Source: Acanthopleura granulata (taxonomy: Eukaryota; Mollusca; Polyplacophora; Chitonida; Chitonidae). Taken from it: DNA of 64,000 nucleotides. The position numbers and the translations under genes were made by a program. Positions 20,691 to 33,900 of this stretch are shown here, in pieces. The stretch spans positions 558,001 to 622,000 of the forward strand of contig JABBOT010000005.1 in NCBI GenBank assembly GCA_016165875.1. The letters run 5' to 3'. Positions within the stretch are counted from its first letter, which is position 1. Every line of letters starts with the position of its first letter. Under the pieces are notes generated by a model that worked only from the letters and a program-made list of their open reading frames with translations, was not told the origin of the DNA and made no database searches.

Positions 20691-23589
20691 GTTGGTTCGA
20701 AGCGGAAAACGTGATTTCAGTCTATCTGATAAGTCTAAAGTCTTTTTCAGCAACATAGACAGTAGGCCTCAGTCCATTCTCCTTCCCCCATAATAGTAAC
20801 TTCCATCGTAGAAGACATGAGAATGACACTACCCAACAATAACACAAGCAAACATTTCATCGATTGTGGCCAGTCCCCGTGACATGGACCCTTTGTATTG
20901 TCGTCATGTTTTCCGATGATGTGCTAATTGAATGTGATGACAGCACAGCAATTCCGCATGAGTAATTCTGGAACACTGACGTCTAATACATTGTAAGTAA
21001 CATAACTCTAATTGTTTTACATAATTCTCTTTCATCCATGGTGCAACGGGTTATGTAAGTTGCATTACAGTTATATGAACAGTGAGAGTAAAACCCTAAC
21101 TGAGGTAAATTGACCGGAGGATGGACTTCACCAGTAACGTGTGACCATTTGCCAACTATCACACTGTCGTCGCTGCTCTGGCTTTATTCTCCACGCTGTA
21201 GCCTTTCATATTATATTTCAGTTTTAAAATTCAAGCGACCCAGATTTTGGCCATACTGGCAGCCTGTTAAGCCTTCCTTAAACTGTGTTGATCTTTAAAC
21301 TGTTCAAGATTTGAATGGCGAGGCCCTCATAGTTTCGTTAATTCGTTCACTAAAAAAGAAATCAAGTTAAACAGACGCAACTATTTAATAGGGCCATCAA
21401 TATCGACGATAACTTCTACAACATTAGTACTACAAATATTACCGGCTGATGATAAAGGCATAAACATCAATTCATTCTGTCCGATCAGGCATCTTTATTA
21501 TTCATTGTTATCGTTTCTAATCGAATAATAAATAAGAGGTTGGTAATTGCTCTGTATCAAGTATAGATGTATTCATAATGCTTTTATTTGGTATTTACGG
21601 AACCTGTGACTACCCAGTTTAAGAGCCAAACTGCGGCGGTAAGATAAGCCCCCCCAAAGCACGCGATCTTCTTAAAATTGCTTGAATAGGATTATTGTTT
21701 TTATACAAACATATTTCTGGTATTTGGCTCTCTAAACGGAAGGGAAAAGTCTACTGGAAAATCCATTATCAGTTGAGTGCGAATAAACAAACCAAATAAC
21801 TAATGTTGATATACATACTTATATAAAATAAATAGATATAATCAATGAACACCATGCATGTATTGTGTTTGAAGAGTACACACAGCGTCGGTTGTAAACC
21901 CCAATTCCCTGTCCAACTCAACCCGTTACAGGCGCTTTTTATTTCCTTGAACTCCACACATGCATATACAAACTCCTCGCCCTGTGATATGAAATTTACT
22001 GCACATTTGCAAGATCTTGAATTCCAGAGGGGTTAGTATGTAGACGCCAGGGTAAGAAGTTTAAATCTTAACATTGATTTAATCCTTGATTCAGAAATTT
22101 GTTGTAGTATGAAAGGAGGAGTCTTTAACCATTTAACCCTATAACCATTCCTAGTGAATTAGATGCACAATGCTTGAATAACGAAAAAACTCAACATTTA
22201 TATAGGACAAATTATTCACACAATCAAACAACTCACATGGGTCTAGGAGTTAAAACTTCGACCTTCCCCTACTGCTTATTTTTCAAGTTCTCTGGGGCAA
22301 GGCAAAAGAACTATGCCAATCTAGACGGTTTAGACGTCAATTCAATACAGACTACAGCAAACCCACGGCGCAACGATCTAATTGCACAGCCGTTATATCA
22401 AGGAAAGCCATTAAAATGGTTCATTGAAACAGGTAATGATGCTGGACGAGTTTATTGTGAAGAGACGTGGGTGGTCAGCGCGACGAACAGGCTGTACAGA
22501 TTACCTCTGTCGTCCATTTTACAGACCCTTTTTTTAACCAGCTCTTGGGCTCTAACCGGCGTCGCGTCACAAGTAGCCTTAATTGTGGCGTCGGTTGCTT
22601 CTGCGCACACTGATCCACGAGAGATCCAATAGATCCCGAAAGTCGTTCTGAATTGCTGGCATAGATTCCACTGAGACAACCCAAAAGTATTAATATTAAG
22701 GTGAAAACCTATTAACAAGTGAAACACTTAACTGTTTCCTAGTGCCTCACCAGGCTCCAATCTGCAAATCTCACTCTATTAGACTGATGAAGTCTATAGT
22801 ACAACACACACAAGATTAAACATTTCCCGGCAGCGTCTCCATCATTTAAGCTAAGGACATTCAATTAAACGAATGCCATAAACCTATGGAATGGGCGCCA
22901 CGAATGAGGCTGCACAAGGAAACAAATTGGCATAGGGTAATTAATGTCGACTTTTCCCGCAGGATTTCCGTTCGATTTCATCTGGTCTTGTCCTTTTCTT
23001 TTGCAAGCAGTTCACGTTTACTTTTTTGCACTGAAACAGATGTATCTGTCATAGCGAGTTTATAACCACGATGTTGAAAGTTGATTCTAAAGAATTCAGA
23101 TCATCTTCGCGGTACTGAAAAACTTGCCCGGTCATGTTCCTTCGATTCAAAGTAAAAGGTGCTAGGAACTTTGTCTCTCTTTAGGGGTTATCGCACAAAA
23201 TTTTAAACAGTCTTTCCGACCGAAAGGTAATGCAGATCTCCAGATAACACTGCGGTTGTTATCAACAACTACAGCACAAGACCCGTCAGCTTATGGTACA
23301 GGCAATGGTATTGATCCCTAATGCGTTTAATCAAATGTCGCACTCTGAGAAGAATAACAAATAACTTAGCTAAAACAAGAGCATATATGAAGCATTGATC
23401 CACAACATCAATATGAGATAGAAAATATTCAACTATAGCAGCTATACGTAAATATTACCATGCCGTATTAATGTTCTTATTTAACGCGCGTTGTTTTCTT
23501 TGCTATGACCTGTATATTCTGAATGTACACATTATAAATGGCTCAAAATACAAACTGCTATGGTGTTAACTCTACGGCATGAAGCTGAA
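20691..23589. other. Intergenic DNA downstream of the GPCR gene
   Basis: Apart from repeat copy R1-B (21045-21215), no feature recognised. The frames at 22174-22632 (plus) and 22452-22727 (minus) overlap each other and lack family signatures. Confidence 0.4.
21045..21215 (+). repeat. Dispersed repeat R1, copy B
   Basis: GTTATGTAAGTTGCATTACA and GTGTGACCATTTGCCAACTA, followed by TCACACTGTCGTCGCT, match 48765-48950 along most of the length. Further related copies lie at 44650-44835 and 6033-6105. Confidence 0.65.
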
Positions 23590-24306
23590 TCAATGCAGGT
23601 TATACATCTCAACAGTGTTCTTGTCCACAATGGCCGGTTTGTACATGGACGACCTCACAATGTCGCTGTTCACGGAAGTGAACTCTGACCTCATACTTGT
23701 ATTAGAATAAATATAGCGGCGCCTGTCGTGCACGGTGTTGCTCCAAGGGAGAGAATTCCGTAGTCCTGCAAGACAACGCCAGTTGGCGTTGAACAAAAGG
23801 AACACATAGGGGTTAATAGAGGAGGAGGCCGGTGCGACGGCTCCGAGCACGGCGTACAGAACTTTGTTCAGCACTCGGTGATCTCCGTACGACATTATCA
23901 TCTCGGCGATAACATACGGCAATCCAAAGAAAGTGAAAGTGGAGACGATCACAAAAGTCATCTTGAGCGTTTTTATCTTGGCCTTGGGTAAGGATGATGA
24001 CGGCGTGCTCTGCAGATGGACTTTGCCTGGTTTAAATGTTTGGCGCCTGTTTGTGTTGCTCTCTGCTGCTTTTTGGGAAATTTTTAGAAAGATCCGAGCA
24101 TAGCATATAGCGAGAATGAAGAGTGGGACGAGGAAGGACATAACCAGGGCGTAGGTGAGATAAGCGGCGCGGTCCGACTTCTTCGTCTCCCGAAATATGT
24201 TCTCACAGCGAACGTGCCCTTTGGTGACGTTCAGGCGAAACACGAAGAGCTGTGGGAAGGCCGCTGCCAGGGAGATTCCCCATCCTATTCCCGCCAGTAG
24301 CCAAAC
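23590..24306 (-). CDS. Class A neuropeptide-type GPCR, exon 2 (TM4 to C terminus)
   Basis: The acceptor TTATTCCCAG|GTTTGG at 24306 opens 238 codons to the stop at 23592-23590. Joined in phase 0 to the exon at 30437-30994 it makes a 418-residue receptor. In full-length numbering: TM4 181-203 with W189, extracellular loop 2 with C214 that should pair with C142, TM5 226-252 with P241, a third intracellular loop 253-294, TM6 295-319 with P310, TM7 328-352, then a 65-residue Ser-rich tail. KTLKMTFVIV and NPYVFLLFN place it with the GnRH/AKH/corazonin and vasopressin/oxytocin receptor clade, whose members couple peptide hormones to G proteins at the cell surface. Residue 6.48 is G308 instead of Trp, and the NPxxY tyrosine is F349. 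The ligand cannot be assigned. Confidence 0.85.
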   Translation of the reverse strand, partial: VWLLAGIGWGISLAAAFPQLFVFRLNVTKGHVRCENIFRETKKSDRAAYLTYALVMSFLVPLFILAICYARIFLKISQKAAESNTNRRQTFKPGKVHLQSTPSSSLPKAKIKTLKMTFVIVSTFTFFGLPYVIAEMIMSYGDHRVLNKVLYAVLGAVAPASSSINPYVFLLFNANWRCLAGLRNSLPWSNTVHDRRRYIYSNTSMRSEFTSVNSDIVRSSMYKPAIVDKNTVEMYNLH

Positions 24307-24488
24307 CTGGGAATAAACGTAATGGATAGGTAAGATGACATACACTTCTTATAGATTAGATATTTTCCATTTAATTTAATGATCAGAATACACTCTAAAA
24401 CAAAGTTGTTCATTTAAAAGTAATATTAAGATTTTTTAATGCTGTTAGAATATAGTAGACTGTATTATTACAACATTATGTCATGCTA

Positions 24489-24545
24489 TATTTATTTATT
24501 TATTTCAATGGTATTTTACGCTGTACTCAAGAATATTTTATTTTA
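24489..24545 (-). mobile_element. Family 1 SINE tail fragment
   Basis: A (TATT)n tail followed by TTTTACGCTGTACTCAAGAA and TATTTTA, the reverse complement of the SINE 3' end. Confidence 0.55.
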
Positions 24546-25049
24546 TATTATGAACAACACTCTACGGAGCTAAACTAGGTAAAAGTAAAAGCTAGAATAA
24601 CAGAACTAGTCTTCCCTACATAGCATAACACCTTACAAGTAATCTATTCTGCCATCACAAAGGAGATAAAGTATTCTGACAGTGTAACTGCTTAGAACTA
24701 ATTTATAACAACATTAACTGCTAGTGTATTTTACCGATAACTCAGGGGTTTTGTTTCCTCTGGTTAGACATTTTGCACTCTGAATGCAATGAAAACTATG
24801 ATAACCAGTGGAGCTTAACTGAGACTGACGGAAATCCTTACATACAAAACGCATAATTAGGACTGACATGCATAGACACTCACATAGCACGAACTGACAA
24901 GACAGAACTAAATAACATTAGAATATGTTAAAGATATTAACAGAAAGTAATAAACGCGAGGGTGTGGCTTTCTTCCCGGCCTTGGGCACGACTACTGATT
25001 TCCACCGCTAACGTTGTTGGTGGGGTCATTGTGATAATAAGCTGTCTAT

Positions 25050-25129
25050 AGTGTCCATGCAGAGGTCGTTTTGTACCCACAGACGGTCCAGTGTCCATGC
25101 AGAGGTCGTTTTGTACCCTCAGACGGTCC
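25050..25129. repeat. 40-bp tandem duplication
   Basis: 25050-25089 and 25090-25129 are identical except for one base (CCCACAG versus CCCTCAG). Both begin AGTGTCCATGCAGAGGTCGT. The near identity indicates a recent event. Confidence 0.95.
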
Positions 25130-25989
25130 CTGTAGACCACTTGTCTTATATTGTTTGCATTATATTGCCAGTATGTCTATTCGTATAATACGTGAGAAAG
25201 TTGGAAATAATTTGCCAAAGGTCGGTAGCTCATGCCTGGAACACCAGTTTCCACCACTAATGAAAGCGACAATCATTACCACCAAAAATTTTATTAGTTT
25301 AAATAAAGTAAGAAACACAGCATAAAGTAGAACAGATTCATGTAAAAGGAAACTGACAACATTTTTCAGTGATGAAGGGACGACACATGGAGTGTTCTAT
25401 AGGCGAATAAATGTACTCAGTATTCGAATTTGGCACCATGTTAGTTCACAAGTTGTCGTTAATCGAATTTCAGTCGCCCTTTGTTTGTAACTGTTTATAT
25501 ATCCAATGTGTAACGTTCGTAAATTAAATGAAAAAACTGCGCAATCCGTAGCAACTTACACACACCAAACATGCAATGATGTTAATGCACGAAGTAATAG
25601 AAGTCATCGGTGTCAAATGTTGTGGTGTCATCGCATTTAATAACATTTTCATTCAGCCCGGGGGAAAAGATGCTGGGATTCAATTAGCACAACATTTCAA
25701 GGCAATGTTTGTGTGACCAATAATACCAGTTTCCACATTCCCGAATTCTACTGAAGGCAACAAACATAAGGGTTTAGAAGTGGATACAGAAAAAACAATG
25801 ACCAGCAATCAGTTTTCAGAATTCCAAAAGGCGTCAATCATTTGTCAATAAATAAAGAACGGCATCATTTAGTCATCACTGAAATCGGAGAGGTATCCGT
25901 TAGATATCAATGAATACAGACGTGCATTAATCATATGTATTTGCGGGCTCTCTTTCAAAATCACATTTCAGATATTTACTTGCTTGATT

Positions 25990-26110
25990 AATGTTTTACA
26001 TCATACTCAAGAATAATTCACTTTCAAGACGGCAGCCTGCGTTATGGTGGGAGGAAACCGGACACAGACTCGGGAAACGTAAAACCGTCCGCAGGTTTTC
26101 AAATTCTCAA
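25990..26110 (-). mobile_element. Family 1 SINE fragment
   Basis: ACTCAAGAATAATTCACTTT, CAAGACGGCAGCC, TTATGGTGGGAGGAAACCGG and GTCCGCAGGTTTT are the reverse complement of the SINE body and 3' end. Confidence 0.65.
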
Positions 26111-29059
26111 GTCCGGCAATTCTTACTATACGAAAATACATTGTAATTACATAACGTGTAAATCTGGAACTGCATTAGAAATAGAATACGTTGCGCGCGT
26201 AAGCAGAGAGCAGCCATTAGTGGGAACAGCAGTTCACAATGCATTTAGGATGAATGCTTTCAGAACAACTACTGTGAGTAAGTCCTTTAGTTATTCAACA
26301 TTTAGTGTTTAGTCAGTTAAAATGATCATTACTCTCGGAAAGTGTTTTGACAAGTTTAATATTATTTTCATGAACACTCTGTTAATAAAAGCCATTATTC
26401 CTGAATGCAATATAGAACTATTTCATGGGCTTTGCTTGTTAATACAGTACGAGATGATATTTCGTCTTCTCTCCAAATTCCTTCCTAATCATATAAATGG
26501 AGAAAGATCGAAGACCTATTCCTCAAGAGTTGTGTGACGTCACGCAACTTAGCCAATCAGTAACAGTTTACTGGAAAGCACGATGACCCCACAGCGATCA
26601 AATGGCGGGTAAAATTTCAACGATCTGTGGCATTAGTGAGTGACGTGAGCAAACCTATACGACATTTCTTCCTTAGTTCATCCGCAGTCAATGATTTCTG
26701 TCTAGACACTTACATGAATAGTTCTTACGGTCAAACTGAACCCCTTGATCTTGTATACCAGTGATGCTCACTCAATCGGTTAGCCGCCTGGTTAAACTTG
26801 CCGCCGTTCTCCGTCCCACTTAAGTCTGAAGTGCACTAAGTTAACGACGCCATTTTAACAGCGGCACACTCTTGGCGAACAATTGGAGAACCCGGATCGC
26901 CCTTAAATTCCTAATACGATCTATAGCACGGAAAGGCGTGCAGGTAATTTTGCGGCGGGAAGGTCGCTATTAGGGAAAACAGTGGGGCGTCTGCCTCTGT
27001 TATCCCTCCTTCCACCCCTTGTCCGGAATAAATTGCCTTAATCGGTTTGGTAATAGAAAGGCTTTACCTAATGATATTGATGTATTCGTCGGAGGCGCCT
27101 CGAATGACGATGCATTGCAGAGATTAAATCCAAGTCGTCATCTTACGATAACCTGCGTGTCAGCTTTATTAAGCTGTTGTCGGAACAACCAGAGATCCAA
27201 CCGCGTCGGAGAGGAGAAAAAAGCATATTTAATAGATAAAAATATTTCAAACTTCGCTATAAAGTGTGGCAAGATATGCGTCAAATAAAATGAACAGCAT
27301 GCTGCAGGGAGAAAATGTCGACGGCTTGCTGTTAAATGATGTGAATGATAAATGTTTAGTCACGTTTTGGAATTCGTGTTGAGAAAAAGTATTTCGTCGT
27401 TAAAGAAAACTCATTAAACTAATTGTCGTTGAGTTTGTTTACCATTCTTGGTGGGAGGTTTGTTGGGTAGTTTTATAGCTCTTAGATGGGATCTAGAATT
27501 ATAACTGCCTTTCACATCACATATATTAATTACAGTCGTCAATATTCTACATGCGTATATAGATTGTGATAGATGAGTATTTTGTCTAGTGTTGATTTGT
27601 TTTCAAAAAGTATCTAGAAAAACATAAAGTTAAGGTTAAGTTTAAATAAACTTGGAAATTTGCCTGCCTATGATTCCCACGTAACTTTAAAAACTAATAT
27701 GATCACACTGAAGATGAACGAGATTGTTTGGTAGGTTTGGCCTTGTTTGTTCAGAGAGCATAATGGTGGATCTAAAAGTAGAGATACCGCTTACTGAAAT
27801 GATGTTAAAGGAAACTGACTTAAACTGGCTGAAAAATACATGTTCCATTGAAGAAAAATCAGGTCTCAGTGGTCAGGTGCCGATGGACTGTGAGGAAAAG
27901 AGCCGTTAGGTACAAGTGTATCTAGTATATAAAATGACCAACAAACGTAATTTCCAAATTTATCGAACTTTGTTAATGCGTCTTCAGCAAAGATCCACCG
28001 ATGTGTGGTTCGAAACACCGAAATATATTGTTCAGCAAGGAGACGTATACATCATGTGTCCCCTTATGTAAACCAGGTCTCGTGTTTAGAATGCGTTTAA
28101 GTTGAATTTGGATGAGCAGCCAATAAAATGTGTTGTGCGTCAGGGTTTTCCAAATCAAATTAAAGAAGTTAAATTCTGATTAATGATCCATTCTTCTGAT
28201 ATATTAACTAATTATGTCTCTCTTAAACATGTTTGTATTGTTTTGCCAGTCTCAGCTACTGCATATTTGTGCCGAAATACAGGCTTGTGCCCACATTGCC
28301 ACTCTTCCCCCTATTGTAATGATGTGGCGTCATTATCTATCAGATACATGTCGTCGCCATTGACGACGAAGACTTCTTGGAAGGTTGCAAGAGATTATGT
28401 CAAGTGTGTTTGACGTTCCGTTACTCCCGCTCATTATCTTTCTGGGGGCCAACGATAGATTCTAGCCGCCTGTCGTTATCAGCTCCTGTGACTACACAAT
28501 ATCTGCTCAGACTACAAGCAAATGAAGTTTTTCTGCCATCCGCGAAGCGGAGAGCACTACACAGTCCCTCGGTAAAATATGAATAAGACATCTCTAATGA
28601 CCTGAGACATTCACCGTTACCTGTTACCAAAGTTCATATAAACCTCAAATGAAGTTCAGCATGGGTAGGCTGACCAGATTCTGAAACGTTTACTCTATAT
28701 ACAAGACCTTGTGTCTCTGTACATAAGTGATGTATAAAACATAAAACGGCTGTTTATGACTAGGGTTCTTGTTAAGGTGATCATTCCAAATGGTTCCACA
28801 AGGATATTTGTGCCGGTGAGAATGGTACTAAATGAGCTGTTTCACAAGGACGTCCTGAAAACCCTCTCGTGTATTTAGCTAAGGGACATTTCTACTCGAC
28901 GTAGCCTGAAATTGAATTTATACTGACGCTTTCTGATTATCGAAATTTGAGCAAACAATGAATAACAGACCTGGTTCAAATTTGCCTCAGGCTTCTTGAC
29001 TGAGCAGCCAGCAATGGGTGAGGGAAATTACACATTTAAATGGCAAACCAGAAATATTG

Positions 29060-29145
29060 GTTCCAAAAGAAGCTTCCTCACATCCATAATACTGACCGCC
29101 ATCGCGTTTGTGTTAAAATGGCGGTAAAACACAAATCAGTTTAAT
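29060..29145 (+). mobile_element. Degenerate family 1 SINE 3' fragment
   Basis: CTTCCTCACATCCATAATAC, TGACCGCCATCG and GGCGGTAAAACACAAATCAG resemble the conserved 3' body of the SINE at 9091-9351. Confidence 0.45.
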
Positions 29146-30436
29146 CAGTGTATTAAGAAAATCCTGAACCAACGGGGCTGAGTTGAGTGAACAAACCTCC
29201 CTGTGACTTTATCATGTAGTTATTTTCTTAATTGTCCTGTTAAATGTGATATGTATGCTCCATTTTACAATAGGGACAGCTCCAGTTTTCGTATTGGGAA
29301 TTATCCTCACTTGAATAGCAGTCTACCGAACGGTCTCGCGTGTGGCGTATAAACATCTCGACTCGTACCATTCGTTATACCCTGCATGTTGTGTAATGCA
29401 GCCACAAGTTATTACTACAGAAGTACAGTGTCACGGACATTCAGTGAGACGCCTTTGTTCCAAGTTCTTTAACCTTTCTTAACCTTATTATTCTTTTGCG
29501 AGTAAATATGGACGGAATGTCTAGAGTCTCTAAACTCTAATTCCACTTCCGCTGCATCTAATGACTATATATTTATCGTGTTTAATTACATGACGACGTT
29601 GGATATATTAACAGTAATATATTTGATATATTCAAAGCGCAGCTGAGATCCATCTTGTGATTCCTAACAAGCTATATATCTGCATGGCAAACGGTTTGGA
29701 TACAGATTAAACTTATATACGTCTAGAACATTCCTTGCACCTTTCCGTCATCACCGAAAATTTTTGACAGTTTCTCTGTACATGAAGCCGTTATATAATT
29801 TCTTACTTTATAAACTTTCTCATTTCGTTAGTGATTTGTGTTAGACGTTGCTTGAGAAACCGGTTTTTGCGATTATTGACGTCCATTATAGCAGACGATT
29901 TATATACGAATGTCTGGTTCGACGCCAGATCCACAAAGAAAACGTTCTTTAAATTAAGTCGCTATACATGAAGTGGAGGATTATATGCCGGAAGATGTGT
30001 GCACTTTGCCTTTCCTTTCTTGTAACCATGTTCAAAATTATACAGTATACCTGTGAAGTTCATCTTGAAGCCACACATAAAAATTTGATACGGTATCATG
30101 CATTATACATCCTTGCTGGTTCACGTGTACAGATCTCTGCACAAAGGCCGAAAAAAAAATTTCACTACTTTTTACAGCAATTTTATGTAAGACACTAGGA
30201 TATTTGTCCACCTAAGTGCATTAGTGAAAGACGTCTTCAAAATCTTCGTTTTATGTGTTAGAGAACAGCCGAAACACTGTTGTGAAAAGCTTTTTTCATC
30301 GATTGTTAAATAAAGTGACAGATCTTTATCACAGTGCACTTAAACAAACAAACAAATGTGGTTTGTGTATATTAGTTGAGGACATTTCTAATTTCTAACT
30401 TCCACGCTTTAGGGAGGTAAAACAAAAAATACAAAC

Positions 30437-30994
30437 CGGTAGTGGTTCCCGTAGAGGTGAACGGATAGCCTGATGTCTGTCTATGGCCAGGATGACCAGC
30501 AGGTACGAACTGGACATCAGCCCTATACCCTGGAGATATTTCACTGTTTTACACATAAACTCTCCAGCGATCCAATCTCGGTCGAAATATTCCCATATAA
30601 GTTGAGGAAGGCATCCGAAAAAGACCACGACCAGGTCAGCGAGAGTGAGGTTTAAAATCAGCAAGTTCACCCTGGACTTGAGTCGACGGTTAAACCACAT
30701 CCATATGAACACAAGAGTAGACCCCGTTAGACCTAGGATGATCATGATATACAGGCAAACGATCCGTATTGTCTTGTCGTATTGCAAGTCGTGAACACTG
30801 TCAAAGGGATTTGTCTGTGTAGCATTGCTTCGAAATGTGCTGTTAAAATCCAGCTTTGAACTCGTGCCATTTTGAGCATCCTCAAGATATTCCAAAGCAT
30901 TTGTGAAGTTAACCATGGCTTCTTCCTTCTCGAAGTAAAACTTTACATCACCAGAACCGAGTCTCCACCCATTCATAACCTTTCGTTTGAAAAT
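30437..30994 (-). CDS. Class A neuropeptide-type GPCR, exon 1 (N terminus to TM3/ICL2)
   Basis: The preferred start is the ATG at 30976-30974 (MNGWRLGSGD), giving 180 codons to a phase-0 donor CCG|GTTTGT. A good acceptor (TTTCTGTTGCAG) lies at 30995, so either the exon carries a short 5' UTR or one further coding exon lies upstream. Residues 1-66 form an extracellular N terminus with NFT, NGT, NST and NAT glycosylation sites. TM1 is about 69-93, TM2 104-126 with the conserved LAD (D114), TM3 139-165 with C142 for the loop-2 disulfide, followed by DRHQAIRSPL, the DRY-type motif seen as DR(H/Y)xAI in GnRH- and vasopressin-like receptors. Position 1.50, normally Asn in GNxxV, is Ser85 (GSTLV). 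The exon is otherwise undamaged. Confidence 0.85.
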
Positions 30995-33900
30995 CTGCAA
31001 CAGAAAGACATACGTTGTAAACAGAATGAAATGGGAGAAGATGTAGGTTTTTTTAACGTTTAGAAAACTCTCCAAGGTCGGTTAATAATATTTAGAACAA
31101 TTTTTTCAAGAGAAATGCTCAGTGAACATAGCGACGCCTTTAGGCAGCGGATACTTTCTGAACATCTGATCTAGGCTCCGTCCCTTTGGCTTATTGATTA
31201 TACGCAGAGAGAAGTGCCGCTGCCGCTCCAATCCGCAGAAGGCAGGGGTGCGTTTGAAAAGTGACAAGCGAAAAGCTAGTCGGTATACTGACAGTCACAG
31301 GTGACATTTTAACTAGATTGGCTGGATATCAAAGTCACAAGCTTTCATCATTTCCGATTTGCCGTCTGTTAGGTTGACCAACAAACATTCTCTGTGGAAA
31401 CCTGTCAAGTTTCTTGTATATCGACTTTCGATATGTAACCGACGTACAGACCAATAGATTTCGCCTTGAGGTGAAAATAAATCTATATATTTGTCTTCGT
31501 TCACTAGGTGAAACCCTATGTCTTTCTCATCCCAATTCTGAGGATGAACCTTTCCTAAGAGAATCCAATCAACTTTTACAATGGCCTTTCATTAGCAGAA
31601 GCGAAAACAGTTATCGGCTGACGGCTTCCCTTATCAATCCTCGAAGGTTTCTGGGGAATCTACATTGCGACCTTAACGCCCAGTCGAAAGATAGGCAATT
31701 CCAAGGAAGCCAACAGAAAGATGAATGACGGCTTAATTTGTCTATTATTTCTGCTACGATTATCAAGAGATAAATACAGTCTGTAAAGAAATTGACGATA
31801 TCCCATACTGGAGATATTCGTGACATGGTGTGGGCGAAAAGCTGTTTAAAGGAAGCCCGCCTAGCCATTTCTGACCAGAATGTTTTGTCTGATAATCGAA
31901 GAGGCCGTTTTCTATTAAATCTTTTTTTCGTTACACACACGCACATAAGTGAAATAAATTTAATGATATTTGACACCATACCTAATTGTAAGTCGATTAA
32001 TTTATAGTTACAAGTTACTAGTTACAAAGTGTTGTCGGAAAAACTATTACTCATATGTCAGAGAACAATAAAGGCAACACTTATCATTAAAGCCAGTACT
32101 CAGCTTGTATATCATTCAACTGGCTAAGAATTTCCAGCACATTTAGCTTAAGAAAAAAAACGACGGTAACAGTGAAAAAAAATGTTACAACAGCACCATG
32201 AAAAGGATTTGACGAATTTAACTGTTTTAAGTTAATCCAAGGAAAGTCCAAAATGTGCACATTCTACACCTGAGAGGCTTAAAAACACGACCCCTTTTCA
32301 TTTTCAACGCACATGATCCAGATATTGCTGGTATTCCGATTTATGCCAGGAAAGTTCATAGGCTGAGATTGTCGATCACATTCGCTTTCCTCGACGTAAA
32401 ATGAAACGGCATGGCTCTGAATTAATTTACATGAGCATATAATCAGCGAGGGGATGTGGTTGGGATGTGGTCGGGATATAGAACCGCCGTTGTTGTTCTT
32501 CTCCATAGACGCCAGGCCTTAAGATGACTTTCGATTGTCCATTTTCCAGGCATAGCTAATTTGCATATTCATCTGAGCTGTGCTTTGCTCCCCGATTTAC
32601 CTTATTCCCAGTACACTGCGCAAAACAACAGCAAACTGGCCTAGGACTATGTTGACATATGCTATACTCGGGCTTAAGTCTGGATTTGCCATCGAGTCCC
32701 CTTGGGGCTTTTTACACGTGGGCGATTCGGTCAGACGCAAAATCAACGCAGATGAATGTTTACTTCACACAAAGGTTGATACTTCCTTTCATTCCTTTCC
32801 AATTAAATGAATAAATTCCAGCACGGGTGTTAACTGGAAAACTCGATGTATATAAATGAGGAAATTTGCTTCCGAGGCCTGGCGATATACAGTGGCGATG
32901 TGGCCATTCCTCTGCAGCTGCCGCACCCCATTATCTCCCGTGCAGGTTTTAAAATCATCGAAGCGAAACGAGCGAGATCTCCGCTGCTAACTTAGGTATT
33001 GGATCGATGCAGTAGAAAGACATCAACAGATAAGGCTGATTTATCGGGCAGCTTCTGGCCACAGACGTTACATTTACACGTCCTGATACGCAATGGGAGA
33101 GAGATAGATTCGCTTTAGTATTGGGGAGTGACAAATTCTTCCCAAAGCCCACGTCCGGCATCCCCTTGGAGCACTCTGAAAACACGTCATTTTGTGAAAC
33201 GTCGCCTGGCTTTATCGTAGGAATTACTTATAAAACTTGCCTAATGGCCAAATATTGTCTCTGAGGACACAATGTAAGCACATAGTCAACTACTATTTGA
33301 ACGACCATTTAACCGCAACAACATTTCTTAGCAATATTCAATCAAACAGGTTAACCATAATCATCAGTTCCAAGCGGGCAAAATGAAAAACAGTGATCGT
33401 GATGGCTCAACATTTGTCTCCACTGTACAAATCGGTTTCACGCTGTGCAGAAAGCCGTTATTCTCTGCTGATCTGCCTACTGTGCTTGTCAACTATAACT
33501 CTTTGATTTTCGACTAAAACTCTATGTAAAGAGAGACACTGGTGTTTTACAGAAATATATATACACCTTTTTAGACTGAATAGCTTTAGGTAGGTATTGG
33601 TCTCCATCCCTAGGACAGATGTTCACTTCATTGGTGATCGACAGTTTAGTTGGACGCTACTTTGGACTTCTTGTGGGAAATCACTGAAACCCGTTAACTC
33701 TGACGTTACCCGGCCAATTGTAGGCTTAAGATTAGTTTTATGATAGAAATATTTTTGTTTCCAATTATATTCAAAGTACTGACAAGCTCAGAAATATTTC
33801 ACTAATACAATGACAGTCAGATCTGAGCAGGAAGCCGGTGTACCTGACAATACACTAAAATATTTCTGCTGGTTTCGAAATCGTCGAAGGAGTGAAAAAA

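Larger units (their letters stand above)
24307..30436 (-). other. GPCR intron (6.1 kb)
   Basis: Bounded by CCG|GTTTGT (donor at 30436) and TTATTCCCAG| (acceptor at 24307). It contains SINE fragments at 24489-24545, 25990-26090 and about 29060-29145, a 40-bp tandem duplication at 25050-25129, and no recognised coding sequence. Small open frames at 27724-27909 and 28183-28413 have no family signature. Confidence 0.75.

Noticed and set aside
22174..22727. 152-codon plus frame and 91-codon minus frame
   Set aside because: The plus frame starts at TTG, the two overlap on opposite strands, and neither has a family signature or splice context.
31611..31979. 122-codon minus frame
   Set aside because: It has a competing plus-strand frame, no recognised motif and no clear exon boundaries.
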